From contig NZ_QCYJ01000103.1 in NCBI RefSeq assembly GCF_003123685.1, positions 186,001 to 250,000 on the forward strand: DNA of 64,000 nt, in the 5' to 3' direction. Source of the stretch: Nocardia aurea (GTDB lineage Bacteria > Actinomycetota > Actinomycetes > Mycobacteriales > Mycobacteriaceae). The notes beneath the pieces were generated by a model. It was not told where the DNA came from. It saw only the letters and a program-made list of their open reading frames with translations, and searched no databases. Below are positions 26,475 to 36,037 of this stretch, one piece after another (position 1 is the stretch's first letter; each line of letters opens with the position of its first letter). Made by a program: the position numbers and the translations under genes.

Positions 26475-27314
26475 TCACGCCACAGTCGACGCACTACTTC
26501 GAATCGGGACTCCGTCGGGGTTCGCGGCCTGTCGCGGACCGGGGAGGAATCGATGCGCGCCGTTGACCGCGACGACGCACAGTGCGAGCGTGAAAAACGT
26601 TGCTGTCCATACCAACCCGCTGGAGAACGAAGGTTCGTTCAAGTGCAGGGCGATAATGAGGGGTGCGCCGAGGCCGAAGTTGGCGCCGAACATTGTGATC
26701 GGGAAGGCCATGAGCAGGCCTGCTAGTCCCCAGGGCGTCGACACGCGTCGCCAGATCGCAACCGCCAGTACGGTGAACAACACGACCTGGGTGCCTTCCA
26801 AGACCCCGATCACCAGCGGATAGTTCCAGATACGCAGTTCGTAGGGCCCGTAGTACGTATAGACGTTGGTGCCGGTCCCGATCATCTCGAACACACACGA
26901 ACTGAGAACCTCGATACCCCACACCACGAACAGTCCTTGCCGCCCGAGGCGCCCCTCGTACATGCGACGCCCGGCATACAAGCACGCGCTCGCGTACAGG
27001 ATGATGTATCCGCTGTGGGTCCAGTTCGGCTGCACAACACCGAAGGCCGTGAAATGCGACTGCATAGCGCCGGGCTGTCCGTCGTGCACGTCGTAGAACC
27101 AGAGGTCGAAAGCCACGTCGTAGAGCGGTTCGGCGAATGCCGCGACACCGGCCGCGAGCCAGGCCATCACATAGAACGGCGTCCGCTGCCGGGCACACAT
27201 CCGGATCGCGATGATCAACATCGTGATGGCCACGGCCCAACTGGCCCATGTGAAGATGTTCTGCCACACCAAGTCGAGTTCGTGCAGTCTGACCTCGTCG
27301 GGTACTCGTCCCAT
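26475..27314 (-). CDS. Polytopic membrane protein of unknown function
   Basis: A 279-residue protein with about seven or eight predicted membrane helices, for example IFTWASWAVAITMLIIAI, YVMAWLAAGVAAFAEPLYDV and YPLVIGVLEGTQVVLFTVLA. Conserved-looking polar motifs between helices (DLWFYDVHDG, QPNWTHSGYIILY, TNVYTYYGPYELRIWNYPL) suggest a real membrane enzyme or transporter rather than a spacer, and related proteins are found in mycobacteria and nocardiae. AGGAG precedes ATG 27314, preferred over an upstream in-frame start. A 49-residue gene follows. Confidence 0.75.
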   Translation of the reverse strand: MGRVPDEVRLHELDLVWQNIFTWASWAVAITMLIIAIRMCARQRTPFYVMAWLAAGVAAFAEPLYDVAFDLWFYDVHDGQPGAMQSHFTAFGVVQPNWTHSGYIILYASACLYAGRRMYEGRLGRQGLFVVWGIEVLSSCVFEMIGTGTNVYTYYGPYELRIWNYPLVIGVLEGTQVVLFTVLAVAIWRRVSTPWGLAGLLMAFPITMFGANFGLGAPLIIALHLNEPSFSSGLVWTATFFTLALCVVAVNGAHRFLPGPRQAANPDGVPIRSSASTVA

Positions 27315-27486
27315 GGACTCTCCTAAAGCTGCGCCTACCGAGTCGACACGGCCGATACCGGCCGTCGACGACATCTACGACGCTAAGCGGACGCGAGAGC
27401 GCTCACATCCCACCTCAGTGGCATACGGGTGGGCCTTTCGAGAGGGATTCGCGGGCGAGCAATCCGGCGTACCCGGTAGTGCGCCT

Positions 27487-28330
27487 GACCGGATTGGGAC
27501 AGCTGGGCCGAACGGCATCACGATATCGCTCTGGTCGACACCGAGGGCAAGCTGGTGGCCAAGCGGCGAATCGCGGAATCCGCCGACGGATTCGCCGAGT
27601 TGATGTCGTTTGCTTGCCGACGCAGGCGACAGCCGTGAGGATCCGATCCCAGTCGCCATCGAGACCACACGCGATCTTCTGGTCGCCGCGCTGCGGGAGA
27701 CCGGACGCGCGATCTACGCGATCAACCCGATGGCCGTCGTTCGCTACCGTGAACGCAACACCGTCTCCCGCAAGAAGTCCGACCATGCCGACGCGATGGT
27801 TCTGGCGAACATCCTGCAGACCGACGCCCATGCCCACCGGGCACTGCCTGCCGATAGCGAGCTCGCTCGGACTATCGCGGTCTTGGCTCGCGCCGCCCAG
27901 GACTCGGTCAGGCGTCGCACCAGAGCCCTTCAGGAACTGCGGTCACTTCTACGCGAGTACTATCTAGGGTTCCTCGCCGCATACCGTCGCGGCGGGGTGA
28001 CCAACCTCGCCAGCCCCGAGGCGCGCCAACTGCTCGCGCTCGCCCGACCCCGGCCGCTGGTGCCAAACTCACGCCAACGCGGCATCGAATCGTTGGCTGC
28101 CGAAGTCCACCAGGCACTGCGGGTTCCGCAGCTGCGGCAGCGCCCGCTCGTCGAGGACGCGTTGGGCGGTCACGCGCTTGCGTTGGTCGCTACCCTCAAC
28201 GCCGAATGCGACAACGCCGACCAGCTCGGCGAAGTCACCATGGACACGTTTCAACAACACCCGACCACAGTGTGATCACCAGCTTTTCCTGGAATGGGCG
28301 ATCTGAGCGCGACACGACTTCGTATTCACC
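27487..28330 (+). pseudogene. Decayed IS110-family transposase
   Basis: The N-terminal DEDD part lies in one frame (DSWAERHHDIALVDTEGKLV, then KRRIAESADGFAELM) and stops near 27640. The rest continues in another frame from about 27610 (VAIETTRDLLVAALRETGRA; SRKKSDHADAMVLANILQTD). A second break near 28270 leads to only VITSFS of the transposase_20 domain, after which the C-terminal half is missing. The element therefore has two frameshifts and a large 3' loss. No terminal repeats are expected for this family and none are seen. Confidence 0.8.
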
Positions 28331-28418
28331 TCGACCCCGCTGGTCATGCAAAGGGTTTCGGGTGACCATGCTGAAACGCAATGCTTCCTGCGAGCGTTTC
28401 CGGTGCATAGGGCGGGCC

Positions 28419-28830
28419 CTACCCAGATGGCGGGACTATCCGCTGAAAGTCACGCAAGGCTACAGCAATAGCCTCCAACCTTGGATGATTCGCACCGTCG
28501 TACAGCAGATCGCGCACGGTATGAGATGCGGCCAGGATTGACGCGCCGGTTGCCTCGGGGTGTTCGCTGGCAGTTACAGGAATCATCGCGATCAGTCTCT
28601 CCAGGTATTCCACGATGAGGGGCGCGTCATGATGTGAATGGTCAGCGAGTTTGTAGAGGGCACGTGTCATGGCCGCGAACGACTGAATCCGCAGATCGCT
28701 GACGTCACGGGTGGGAAGGTTTTCGAGGCAAGCCTCTTCCATACAGAGGTAGCAGACCGCTTCCGTCCATTTACCGAGAAAACCAAGTGTTCCCGCAAGG
28801 TTCCCCCACAACTGTGCGGAAGACGAGTAG
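28419..28830 (-). pseudogene. C-terminal fragment of an unrecognised helical protein
   Basis: About 130 residues read as a normal helical protein: AQLWGNLAGTLGFLGKWTEA, DLRIQSFAAMTRALYKLADH, LIVEYLERLIAMIPV and SHTVRDLLYDGANHPRLEAI. The upstream part of the same open frame (to 29351) is Arg/Pro-rich and antisense-like, so the true N-terminus is lost. The repeats resemble tetratricopeptide-type helices but no family is recognised. It lies between a decayed IS110 and a decayed AbrB-like gene, consistent with a rearranged remnant. Confidence 0.4.
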
Positions 28831-29248
28831 TCGGCGGCCGCGGGTGTCGGCGGCCAGGAGAAGTCGGTCTCCGGTCCGGATGCCGGCGCGGCGGCGCACG
28901 CGCAGCGGTATCCGCAGGTGGCCCGTCCTTGTCCAGATGCAGTTCTCCCTCGACAGAGTCGGCGATGGCGAGGGCACCGGGTATCGCGTGGACACCGAGG
29001 CGTTGTTCGGCGCACCAACCCAGCGCGTCGAACAACGGCTTGTTGATCACGCGCCCCGCTCGATCGATCGGGCGGATGTCGTAGGTGGTGGGTCGCGGCG
29101 CCGGCGGAGGTGCGGTGAGTGCGGGCAGCAGCAGCGGGACACGCCACTGCGCGCCCACTGTGTGGGCGCCGACAGGCTGGCTGCGCGCCGTCCCGAGGGC
29201 TCGATCCGGGAGCGGCGTGAGGCTCGGGGCGGGAATCACGTCGCTCAC
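28795..29248 (-). pseudogene. Frameshifted copy of the AbrB-like gene at 34421-34855
   Basis: Two frames together match the intact protein encoded at 34421-34855. The first gives YDIRPIDRAGRVINKPLFDA and LGWCAEQRLGVHAIPGA; the second, after a shift near 28930, gives HLRIPLRVRRRAGIRTGDRL, then LLAADTRGRRLLVF. The matching features are the G-G-R-I/V beta hairpin near the start and the R-VPxRLRRR.GI..GDR block. One frameshift breaks the gene. It lies beside a recombinase fragment, again as in the intact locus. Confidence 0.6.
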
Positions 29249-29373
29249 CGGCGTGTCCCTGCGTGGAGGAGTCGGCCGTGGTTCGGTCGGCGGCTGATCG
29301 ATCCGGTGTCATTAGGGTGAACCAACACTCGGAAGGCAGCGGATTCGCCATCGTGCAGTGTTGGAATTACACC

Positions 29374-29931
29374 TCAACAACACACAAGATGCGGCGAATG
29401 CGCAACTTTGATGTGTTCATAGCGCTGACCATAGCTCGTTTTCGGGGCGGATTGTCCAGTCGGCGGCTGTCCTGCCAGGGGGTGATGTTGTGCGGGTGCG
29501 AGGGGGTGGGCTTCGCCGGTGAGGACCGAGACCGCCTCAGCCAACTCGACCAACGACGCGCGGACGTATGTGAAGGTGGCCGAGCCGTGTCCTGGATTGC
29601 CGAGGCTGTGTCCGGCGTAGGCGCGGGCAATGAGTATGCCGAATTCTCGCTCGACCCGTGTGAGAGCCGTGTGGCGAGTGCGGTGCGCGCCGACTCCGAG
29701 CGGGTCGCCCCATGGCAGGTAACGGGGAATCGTGTCGAGAGTGTGGTCGGATCGGCGCCGGGAGATCGGTAGCTCGGCCAAGCCACCAGGGTGAGGCGAG
29801 GGGCGTGCCCGCCCCGGCAGGCGTGACACTTCGGACCGCGCCCTCGCGCGTCGGTGAAGTCCACCGCACCCAAGCCGACGCTCGAGCAGTTGGCCCAGGA
29901 GATTCGCCTCCGGCTGCGTGGGGAGTAGCAT
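29374..29931 (-). pseudogene. C-terminal fragment of a tyrosine recombinase
   Basis: The frame retains the recombinase C-terminus: HRTRHTALTRVEREFG (HxxR box), ARAYAGHSLGN (third box) and TFTYVRASLVELAEAVSVLT (catalytic Tyr), ending GEAHPLAPA. It closely parallels the integrase encoded at 33345-34424 (IHWLRHTTLTWVERTF; EYAGHRGKN; TATYVKA; LTGETHPLAPA). The N-terminal core-binding half and first Arg box are missing, so it cannot be active. Confidence 0.7.
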
Positions 29932-29976
29932 CTTTGGCGGAGGATCAGCAGGCTGGCTGTTGTTGGAGGTCAGCTT

Positions 29977-30525
29977 ATGGCTACACGTCGACCGCCGCGC
30001 TCAACGCGAACGGCTCGGTCACCGGAAATGACTCAACGAGTGCAACGTTCACGTGATCGTGTGCGCCGTCGCCGGGAACTTGCCCGCGAACGCGATCGCG
30101 CGATCGCCGCAGCGGTGCGCCGCTATCTGTCCGGCTGGCAGGCGATCACCGCGCGCGAGACCAAACGCGACGCCGAGATCGCCGAACTGCGCCGCCAGAT
30201 CAGCGTCATCGAAAACGAAGCCGCCGCCCAGATCGCGAGTCTGCGCGCCGACCAAGCCAGTGCGGCCATGACCATTCGTGACCAGCCCGGCTACACCGAC
30301 GACGACGTCGCCGATCTGCTCGAGATCACCCCGAAACAAGCCCGCCAACTCATCACCCTCGCCCGGACACACGCCACCGCCCCGCCTGCCCCGCCGGAGG
30401 TCACCGAACAGACCGACACCACGCGCGAGCAGATACAGCCGACGGAGGAAAAACACGCCGACACACACGGCACGCAACCACCGACTGCCACCGTGCTCGC
30501 CGAACGGACCGAACAATCGCGGTGA
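29977..30525 (+). CDS. Hypothetical coiled-coil/HTH-like small protein
   Basis: A 182-residue basic protein with GGAGG eight bases before its ATG. The N-terminal half is a strongly helical, Arg/Glu-rich segment (DRVRRRRELARERDRAIAAA; RDAEIAELRRQISVIENEAA) that probably forms a coiled coil. Residues about 105-125 (YTDDDVADLLEITPKQARQL) look like a sigma-region-4-type helix-turn-helix. The C-terminus is Thr/Pro/Glu-rich and disordered. It could bind DNA within the mobile region. No family name can be given. Confidence 0.6.
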   Translation: MATRRPPRSTRTARSPEMTQRVQRSRDRVRRRRELARERDRAIAAAVRRYLSGWQAITARETKRDAEIAELRRQISVIENEAAAQIASLRADQASAAMTIRDQPGYTDDDVADLLEITPKQARQLITLARTHATAPPAPPEVTEQTDTTREQIQPTEEKHADTHGTQPPTATVLAERTEQSR

Positions 30526-30721
30526 CACCGGCATCGCTGCCGACCATCGAGATCGGCTGTGCGCGAACCATGATCGGCGGCGTGTCCCTCGACAGCGCCA
30601 GTCTGTGCTGAAATGTGCAGTGTGGCGAGCCGATTGGTGCGACACCCGCCGACCTGACGACGACCGCGCCGGGTGATCGGAGTGTGGGTTAACCTGTCGG
30701 ATAGTCTCTATCGCTCGGTGG

Positions 30722-31333
30722 CTATCGGGTGTCGTTGTAGCGGCCGACCTGCCAGACATGCCAACGGAACTGCTGCGGTGACAACGGCTGTCGCACCGGG
30801 ACCCCCATCACGGGCGAGTACGGCCAGAACGCCGCCCCGCACCGATGGCAATAGAACCCGGCCCGCCACAGCCCGTGCGCGTGCGGGCGTCCACGCAGGA
30901 TCCGGTTGTTGTGACGGCGTCGGCCCCGCGCAGCCGCGAGCGTCAACAAGCCCGGCGAGGCGTAGACCCCGACCATGAACACCCCCGACACCGCCATCGA
31001 CATCTGGGCTCGGCCCGGTTCTTCGCTTACCGTGCCGATAGCAAGAACGAGGAACATCAGGAACGCGGGAACCAGCAACATCCAGCCCACCCGCGTCAAA
31101 CGCCGCGTCGGCTTCCAATCGGGCTCGCGGGCGAAACTGTCGGCCAGCGCGGTGGTTCGAGTCCGATCGACGGTCATGGTGCCGAACACCGGCACTAGCC
31201 CACCACCCGATACTCCGAAGCCCGAATACGATCCGCTCCCCATCGAGACCGAGGTCCCGCCCGAGCACAACGCGGGCACACTCTGCACCCAATCGAGCCG
31301 TCCACAACTCGGGCAGGTGATATCGATATCCAT
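30722..31333 (-). CDS. Membrane protein with two Cys-pair (zinc-ribbon-like) motifs
   Basis: A 203-residue protein from ATG 31333, preceded by GGGAG. CPSCGRLDW at the N-terminus and FYCHRCGAAFWP near the C-terminus each give one CxxC pair, which could bind zinc together. Two membrane helices lie between (VGWMLLVPAFLMFLVLAIG and MAVSGVFMVGVYASPGLLTL). Such proteins occur in actinobacterial accessory regions with unknown role. The open frame extends upstream to 31522 but the extension lacks a ribosome site. Confidence 0.65.
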   Translation of the reverse strand: MDIDITCPSCGRLDWVQSVPALCSGGTSVSMGSGSYSGFGVSGGGLVPVFGTMTVDRTRTTALADSFAREPDWKPTRRLTRVGWMLLVPAFLMFLVLAIGTVSEEPGRAQMSMAVSGVFMVGVYASPGLLTLAAARGRRRHNNRILRGRPHAHGLWRAGFYCHRCGAAFWPYSPVMGVPVRQPLSPQQFRWHVWQVGRYNDTR

Positions 31334-31797
31334 CCGCGGATCTCCCGGTATAGCCACCGCGCAGTCATGGCGGCGCGGTGATGCTGCCTGCGATGAAACC
31401 TCTGGCAAATCGTATTGAACACCGGAAGAACTGCTGTGTCGATAACGCGAATCTACGTAACGCATGGTCTGTTTCCTTTCGACGGTGCGTGAGCGAGTAC
31501 TCCTGTTGGCGATTGCGATCACGGCTGTGAGTCGGCAAATAGCTGGTAATTGGCGGCGGGTCTCGTCCGGGGAATCCGGCAGACCGCAAGTGCGGCCAGC
31601 CCGACCAAGGACTGTCCTAGCCGAAACCTGTGTGACAACTCACACCATCGCGGCTCAGTTGGATACCTCGCCCGCAAGCCCGTCCCCGGGCGACGGAAGG
31701 TCGTTGAACCAGCCGGTCACGAGTCCTGGAAGACTCCGACTAGAGGGTGACGCTCGGGTCGTCACCAGCAGGCGTATATGGGTCGCGGGAGGCGCTG
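31334..31797. other. Intergenic stretch, no gene recognised
   Basis: About 460 bases separate the zinc-ribbon protein start from a small plus-strand gene. Frames here are short and lack family resemblance. It probably holds divergent promoters; no clear sigma sites are seen. Confidence 0.45.
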
Positions 31798-31974
31798 ATG
31801 GACGGCTCAACGGAGGTCACCGGCTGCGAGAGGGACAGTGTGCGCGCGGGCATCGTGTACGCAGCAGGTCGGATCATCGAGCGCAGTGTCGATCCCAGCA
31901 TCACCGCGGAGGCACGCAAGATCCTTCGCCTCGCCCAAACTCTGGAGTCGCACCATCCCTACACACCCGGATAA
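31798..31974 (+). CDS. Small hypothetical protein, 58 residues
   Basis: The ATG at 31798 has GGGAGG at good spacing. The 58-residue product (DSVRAGIVYAAGRIIERSVD; ITAEARKILRLAQTLESHH) reads as two amphipathic helices, reasonable for a small regulator or adaptor. It is isolated, with no gene in the next 500 bases. No family is recognised. Confidence 0.45.
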   Translation: MDGSTEVTGCERDSVRAGIVYAAGRIIERSVDPSITAEARKILRLAQTLESHHPYTPG

Positions 31975-32478
31975 AGGCCAGCGCTGTCGAGATAGGTGCA
32001 TCGGTCGCGCGAGGGGGCGATGTGAAGGGTTCTGTCGTGATCGTCGGGCATCTCGTTGTCGACCGAGTATGCCCCAGCAGGTTCGCTCCGATCTGCGCCG
32101 ATTGCGGACCATCGCTCTCCGAGGAGGTAGCGACTGCCCCGAACGGCCCCCCAACTGGCGCATGAGTCACACCAGGTGTCCGCGCCCACGCTCTCGCTGC
32201 CTGACCAAGTAGCCGCTACCGGGCAGATAAGTCGGAACCTCACAGCGTCGCGTAGGCGCGATCGTCAGCGACCGATGTCAAAGGCACGCCAGTATTCACG
32301 TGCTGGCCGACAGCAGACCGGCGCTCACTTCCCGCTGTGCCGCGTCAAGGACGGGCCGAGTGTCGAAGATTTCGTGGTTGCCGGGGACGCTTCGGGCCGA
32401 GCGTGCGTCTCGGCCCGAAGCGATTGTCAATTCGTACCAACTGGGGTGTTGATCTCCAAATCGGCTGCGCTGGCTAAG
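31975..32478. other. Intergenic stretch, no gene recognised
   Basis: Overlapping short frames on both strands are rich in Arg and Ser and lack ribosome sites, so none is called. The stretch lies downstream of the DUF2637 gene on the minus strand. Confidence 0.45.
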
Positions 32479-33348
32479 TCACCCACCCCGACGGTGGTAA
32501 CTGTCATGGACAGAAACTGTCTGCTTATCGACGTCGTGAGCGTGAAGACTGGCGGCGTCGCTGGGTATTCGACTGATGGTGGAGCGACTCTTGTTCAACT
32601 CGGTGGCAATTCGAGAGGGATTCCAGCCGTCGAGATAATGGTGTGTCAGTGCTCTGGCGACCAGGGCAGGGTCGCGGCGCCTGCCTGGATCACGTGCGCA
32701 CAGTCGCGCCGCCTCCGACGAAAAGTCTCGACCTGCGTCCTCGGATGCAGGTGTCGGCGTGTGCACGGAACCGGCCACCACCGATCGAGTCTGAACAGTC
32801 AGACCCCTGACCGCCACGGGTTCCTCGTCCAGCGGCGACGCAATACCGTTCGCCTGGTTGGTTTCGTGTGCACCGTGTTCTCCGTGACCAGAGTGTGCGA
32901 GGGCGAGCAGTGCAACGGTGGCCTGTGCCATGGACCCTTCGATGATGACGGGCCACAGCCACGCCTCCGCCCGAGGGATCCCGGCGGTGATCGCCAGGGA
33001 CCGGAGCGCGGTGAACGACAGCCAGAACGCGCCGGTGGCGATCAGGATGGTCATCGCGGTCGCCACCCACCGTGTGGCGCGGATTGCGGTGTGCGCACGC
33101 GCGAGGACTGTCACCCCGTGGACTGCGGCGAGCAAGGACAGCGGCGGGATGACCGCGACCGCAGCGGCCACGACCGGCAATGGAGTGTCGTGCAGGAGGG
33201 CTTGTATGGCGTTGCTGGTGATACTGACCGTGGCCGCCGCTGCGAGCACCGTCCAGAAGAAGCCGTGCGCACGCGAATTCGGTGCGTTCGCGTCGGGATC
33301 CGACGTCCGCACGGTGCGCGTGGACGAGTTGAAAGCGCGGTCGGTCAT
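32479..33348 (-). CDS. DUF2637-type four-helix membrane protein with C-terminal HTH
   Basis: A 289-residue protein. Four membrane helices fill residues about 30-155 (FFWTVLAAAATVSITSNAI; VVAAAVAVIPPLSLLAAVHG; TAMTILIATGAFWLSFTALR; WPVIIEGSMAQATVALLAL), the layout of actinobacterial DUF2637 proteins. A flexible linker leads to a helix-turn-helix (VARALTHHYLDGWNPSRIAT; ELNKSRSTISRI). DUF2637 genes are frequent on integrative plasmids and may act in element maintenance or transfer. Its ATG overlaps the integrase stop by four bases, so AbrB-like, integrase and DUF2637 genes form one operon. Confidence 0.8.
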   Translation of the reverse strand: MTDRAFNSSTRTVRTSDPDANAPNSRAHGFFWTVLAAAATVSITSNAIQALLHDTPLPVVAAAVAVIPPLSLLAAVHGVTVLARAHTAIRATRWVATAMTILIATGAFWLSFTALRSLAITAGIPRAEAWLWPVIIEGSMAQATVALLALAHSGHGEHGAHETNQANGIASPLDEEPVAVRGLTVQTRSVVAGSVHTPTPASEDAGRDFSSEAARLCARDPGRRRDPALVARALTHHYLDGWNPSRIATELNKSRSTISRIPSDAASLHAHDVDKQTVSVHDSYHRRGG

Positions 33349-34424
33349 GAGCGGGGTCCTTCGATCGTGGGCTCGGCGTGCGGTCGGTCGGGCCGGTTGT
33401 GGCGGACGGCGGGGGCGAGCGGATGGGTTTCGCCGGTGAGAACGGCCAGGGCGGCGGCGATCTCGTGTAGGTGGGCTTTGACGTAGGTGGCGGTGACGCC
33501 GGCGTTTTTGCCGCGGTGTCCGGCGTATTCGCGGGCCACGGCGTAGCTGAAGGTGCGTTCGACCCAGGTGAGGGTGGTGTGGCGCAGCCAGTGAATGCTG
33601 ACGCCCTGGGCTGCAGCCCAGGGCAGTTCCTCACCGATTCGGTGCCAGATGTGGTCGTAGCGGCGGGAAGTGATCGGTCTTCCGTCGTGGTAGCGCAGCA
33701 ACTGCTCCGCGCGCGGGCTCCCGCGCTCGGCCGTATGTTCCATCAAGCCGCGCATCAACGTCGGTGACACCGGTTGCCAGCGGTCGCTGCCGTCCTTCTC
33801 CCGAAGGAAGATCAGGCACTGGTCTGGGTCGAGGTCGTGCGGACCCAACGTGAGGGAACCGCTGCGGCGGCACGCGGTTTCGATGTGCAGGCGCAGTACC
33901 AGCGCGTCGAAGTCGGGGTCGTCGCCGGTGGTCGCGGCGGCGGTCCAGATCTCGGCCAGCTGATCCGATCCGATCGCGTACCGGTGTGACGGACGGCGTG
34001 TCGGGCGGGCGATACGGCGGGCCGGGTTGTCGACCGGGCGGATCCACCCGGAGTCCTCGGCGAACCGGTAGATACAGCGCAGCGCGCTGACGAAGTTCTC
34101 TGCCGCGCCGGTGCCGCCGCGCGAGGCCCGGTTGGTGCGGGCTTCGGTTTGGATGCGGCGGGCCATGTCCTCGAACTCGGCCTTCTCCGGTTCGTCCAGG
34201 CGCCGCTCGGCGCAGTGGGTGAGCAGATGGGTGAAGTGTGTGTCGTAGGTACGCAGGGTCCCCGGCGACAGCCGTGCCCGCACCCTCGGGATGACCTCGG
34301 CGAAGGTCGGCACCGCGGTGCCGGGAGCGACGAGATCGGCAGGGGAGATCCCCATCTGGGTCAGCAGCAACCGTGCGGCGGCGAGGGTCTCGGCCGTGAC
34401 CGGCGAGGGGCTGGAGGCCGTCAT
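33345..34424 (-). CDS. Tyrosine-type recombinase/integrase
   Basis: A 359-residue recombinase from ATG 34424, which makes an ATGA overlap with the upstream AbrB-like gene and has GAGGT before it. An N-terminal SAM-like domain is followed by the catalytic domain with Arg in ETACRRSGSLTL, HxxR in IHWLRHTTLTW, His in EYAGHRGKN and nucleophile Tyr in TATYVKAHL. All catalytic residues are present. It probably moves or resolves an integrative element; no att site is recognised next to it. A decayed relative lies at 29374-29931. Confidence 0.85.
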   Translation of the reverse strand: MTASSPSPVTAETLAAARLLLTQMGISPADLVAPGTAVPTFAEVIPRVRARLSPGTLRTYDTHFTHLLTHCAERRLDEPEKAEFEDMARRIQTEARTNRASRGGTGAAENFVSALRCIYRFAEDSGWIRPVDNPARRIARPTRRPSHRYAIGSDQLAEIWTAAATTGDDPDFDALVLRLHIETACRRSGSLTLGPHDLDPDQCLIFLREKDGSDRWQPVSPTLMRGLMEHTAERGSPRAEQLLRYHDGRPITSRRYDHIWHRIGEELPWAAAQGVSIHWLRHTTLTWVERTFSYAVAREYAGHRGKNAGVTATYVKAHLHEIAAALAVLTGETHPLAPAVRHNRPDRPHAEPTIEGPRS

Positions 34425-34855
34425 CGGCGGACCTCGCTCACCGAGGCGAGACTGGCCGCGCACAATTCGTCGAGTGCGGCTGGTGGGTGGATCAGCAGCT
34501 GATGGTGGATGCGGTGCGCGATCAGTAGTGCGCGGTCACCGATGAGGAGCCCGATCCGACGGCGCAACCGGTAGGGGACACGGAAGTAGCCGCCGTCGGC
34601 GAACGCAGTGTCTGCGCTGGGAACCGGGCGAGCCAGCAATACACCGGCATCCAGATGTGTCAATTCCAGGCGGATGCCCGGCTGCCGGCCGAGGGCACCG
34701 AAGACGGACCGGTCCACGATCCGTCCGCCCGCGCCGACGGTGCACAGTCCGTACTGGACGTGCACGTTTCGGGGACGGACCGAGCGGTTCGTGACCTGCG
34801 GTCCTGAAACGAGTTCCTGCAACGGCGACCGCGGCGGGATGACCGGCGCGATCAC
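34421..34855 (-). CDS. AbrB/SpoVT-like small protein linked to recombinases
   Basis: A 144-residue protein with two related halves: YGLCTVGAGGRIVDRSVFGA, and YFRVPYRLRRRIGLLIGDRA followed by LLIAHRIHHQLLIHPP. The second resembles the swapped-hairpin AbrB/MazE fold (VPxxLRRRxGxxxGDR...). It leads the recombinase operon and may regulate it. A frameshifted relative beside another recombinase fragment (28795-29248) shows the pair travels together. The DNA-binding assignment is by resemblance only. Confidence 0.55.
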   Translation of the reverse strand: MIAPVIPPRSPLQELVSGPQVTNRSVRPRNVHVQYGLCTVGAGGRIVDRSVFGALGRQPGIRLELTHLDAGVLLARPVPSADTAFADGGYFRVPYRLRRRIGLLIGDRALLIAHRIHHQLLIHPPAALDELCAASLASVSEVRR

Positions 34856-35379
34856 CGCGAATCGCTTCCGCCAGCAAACATCCGGGATACGGCAGGAGTG
34901 ACGGAAGATGGCAGACGTGCCACCGAAAAGTGCAGGTCAGAAGGTGAAATCGCAGCTCAGGCTCCTGGGATAAAGGGCCCTCGCGCACACTGCACGAATA
35001 TCTGTCACGAATGACAAAGATCTGTGCGCGAGAGGGGACTACCGCACACAGGAACGCGTTGTGCAGGGGCGAAAATCTGGCGGATATCCGAATCTCGTGT
35101 CGGCATCGGACGTGACTTGGTCGGCGTGAGCGGAGTTGAGAGGGTGCGGACATCTGATGCGCGTCCCCTGTGTGCGATGTTTCGGCAGACAGCGCCCCCG
35201 GATCTACATCCGGCGAACCGGTGCGCGACGGTGCTTCGCAAGGCGGGCGTTGGACTACCGGATGATAGGACGGCCGTATCGACCAGAATCGTGCGATGGC
35301 CGGGAAGGTGAGCGCGGTTCGCGCACAGGCACGTACGAAATACGCCGCACAGGGCGCGACTGAGCAAGGATTCCCGCGC
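34856..35379. other. Intergenic stretch, no gene recognised
   Basis: No convincing coding frame on either strand. It contains the likely promoter of the AbrB-like/integrase operon on its left. Frames here are Arg-rich and antisense-like. Confidence 0.45.
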
Positions 35380-35620
35380 GGCTATCGGGTGCCCGTGCGG
35401 GCCGGATCAGATTGCTGCCCGCGGTCCTGCTCGCCCTGACTGCCGAGCTCGGGGTGGCGGTCGCGTACAGGTTCCTGCGTTGGATCACCCCGTCGACGCG
35501 AGCAAGTGGGCCGCCGAGATCGACGTCACCGGCGTCGCGTTGACCGTTGTCGCCGGTCTCGTCGCTCTGGTCATCGCTTACCGACGCCAACGTGACCTCA
35601 AGACTGATCGCCGCGGGCGG
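35380..35620 (+). pseudogene. Remnant of a pentapeptide-repeat-type membrane protein N-terminus
   Basis: Two frames give fragments typical of the N-terminus of actinobacterial pentapeptide-repeat membrane proteins. RLLPAVLLALTAELGVAVAY with RFLRW is one membrane segment; VALTVVAGLVALVIAYRRQR, in a second frame, is the next helix and its positively charged end. The expected continuation, including pentapeptide repeats, is absent. The remnant is short, so the assignment is tentative. Confidence 0.4.
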
Positions 35621-35639
35621 CACTGCCGTAGTCGCCGAA

Positions 35640-35960
35640 TTCCAATGCTTCTTCGGCTCCGAACTCGGATAGATCTCGACCTCGCCCTCAGCGATACCAT
35701 GATCGACCGCCGCCCCGTACAACCAGGGCGGCAAGTCCGACGGCACGGCGGCATGTCGCTCCAGGGCGACGTGCTGCTCGGGGCGCGTGCGACCCGCTGA
35801 GTTGCGGGAGATCGATCACGCGAGGACTGCCATAGCCCATACCGCGCCTGCGGCCACGACAGGCTGAACTCGGTGCGCACCGCGTCGAGATATTGTTGCC
35901 GATTGGTGGGGAATCCGATGAGTCCGGTGCCAGCGAAGAGCTGGCCCTCACGGCAATTGC
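35640..35960 (-). pseudogene. Possible protein-coding remnant, unrecognised
   Basis: On the minus strand one frame reads FPTNRQQYLDAVRTEFSLSW, then PQARYGLWQSSRD, and a second reads PSDLPPWLYGAAVDHGIAEG, then EVEIYPSSEPKKHW. Both have a normal protein composition, unlike shadow frames nearby, and may be parts of one decayed gene. No family is recognised. Confidence 0.3.
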
Positions 35961-36037
35961 TGCTGACGATTTGGCGTCGGAGCGGCGTCGGAGCGGCGTC
36001 GGTCGGCTGGCATGACTGATGGCTGCTCGGTTGCCAG

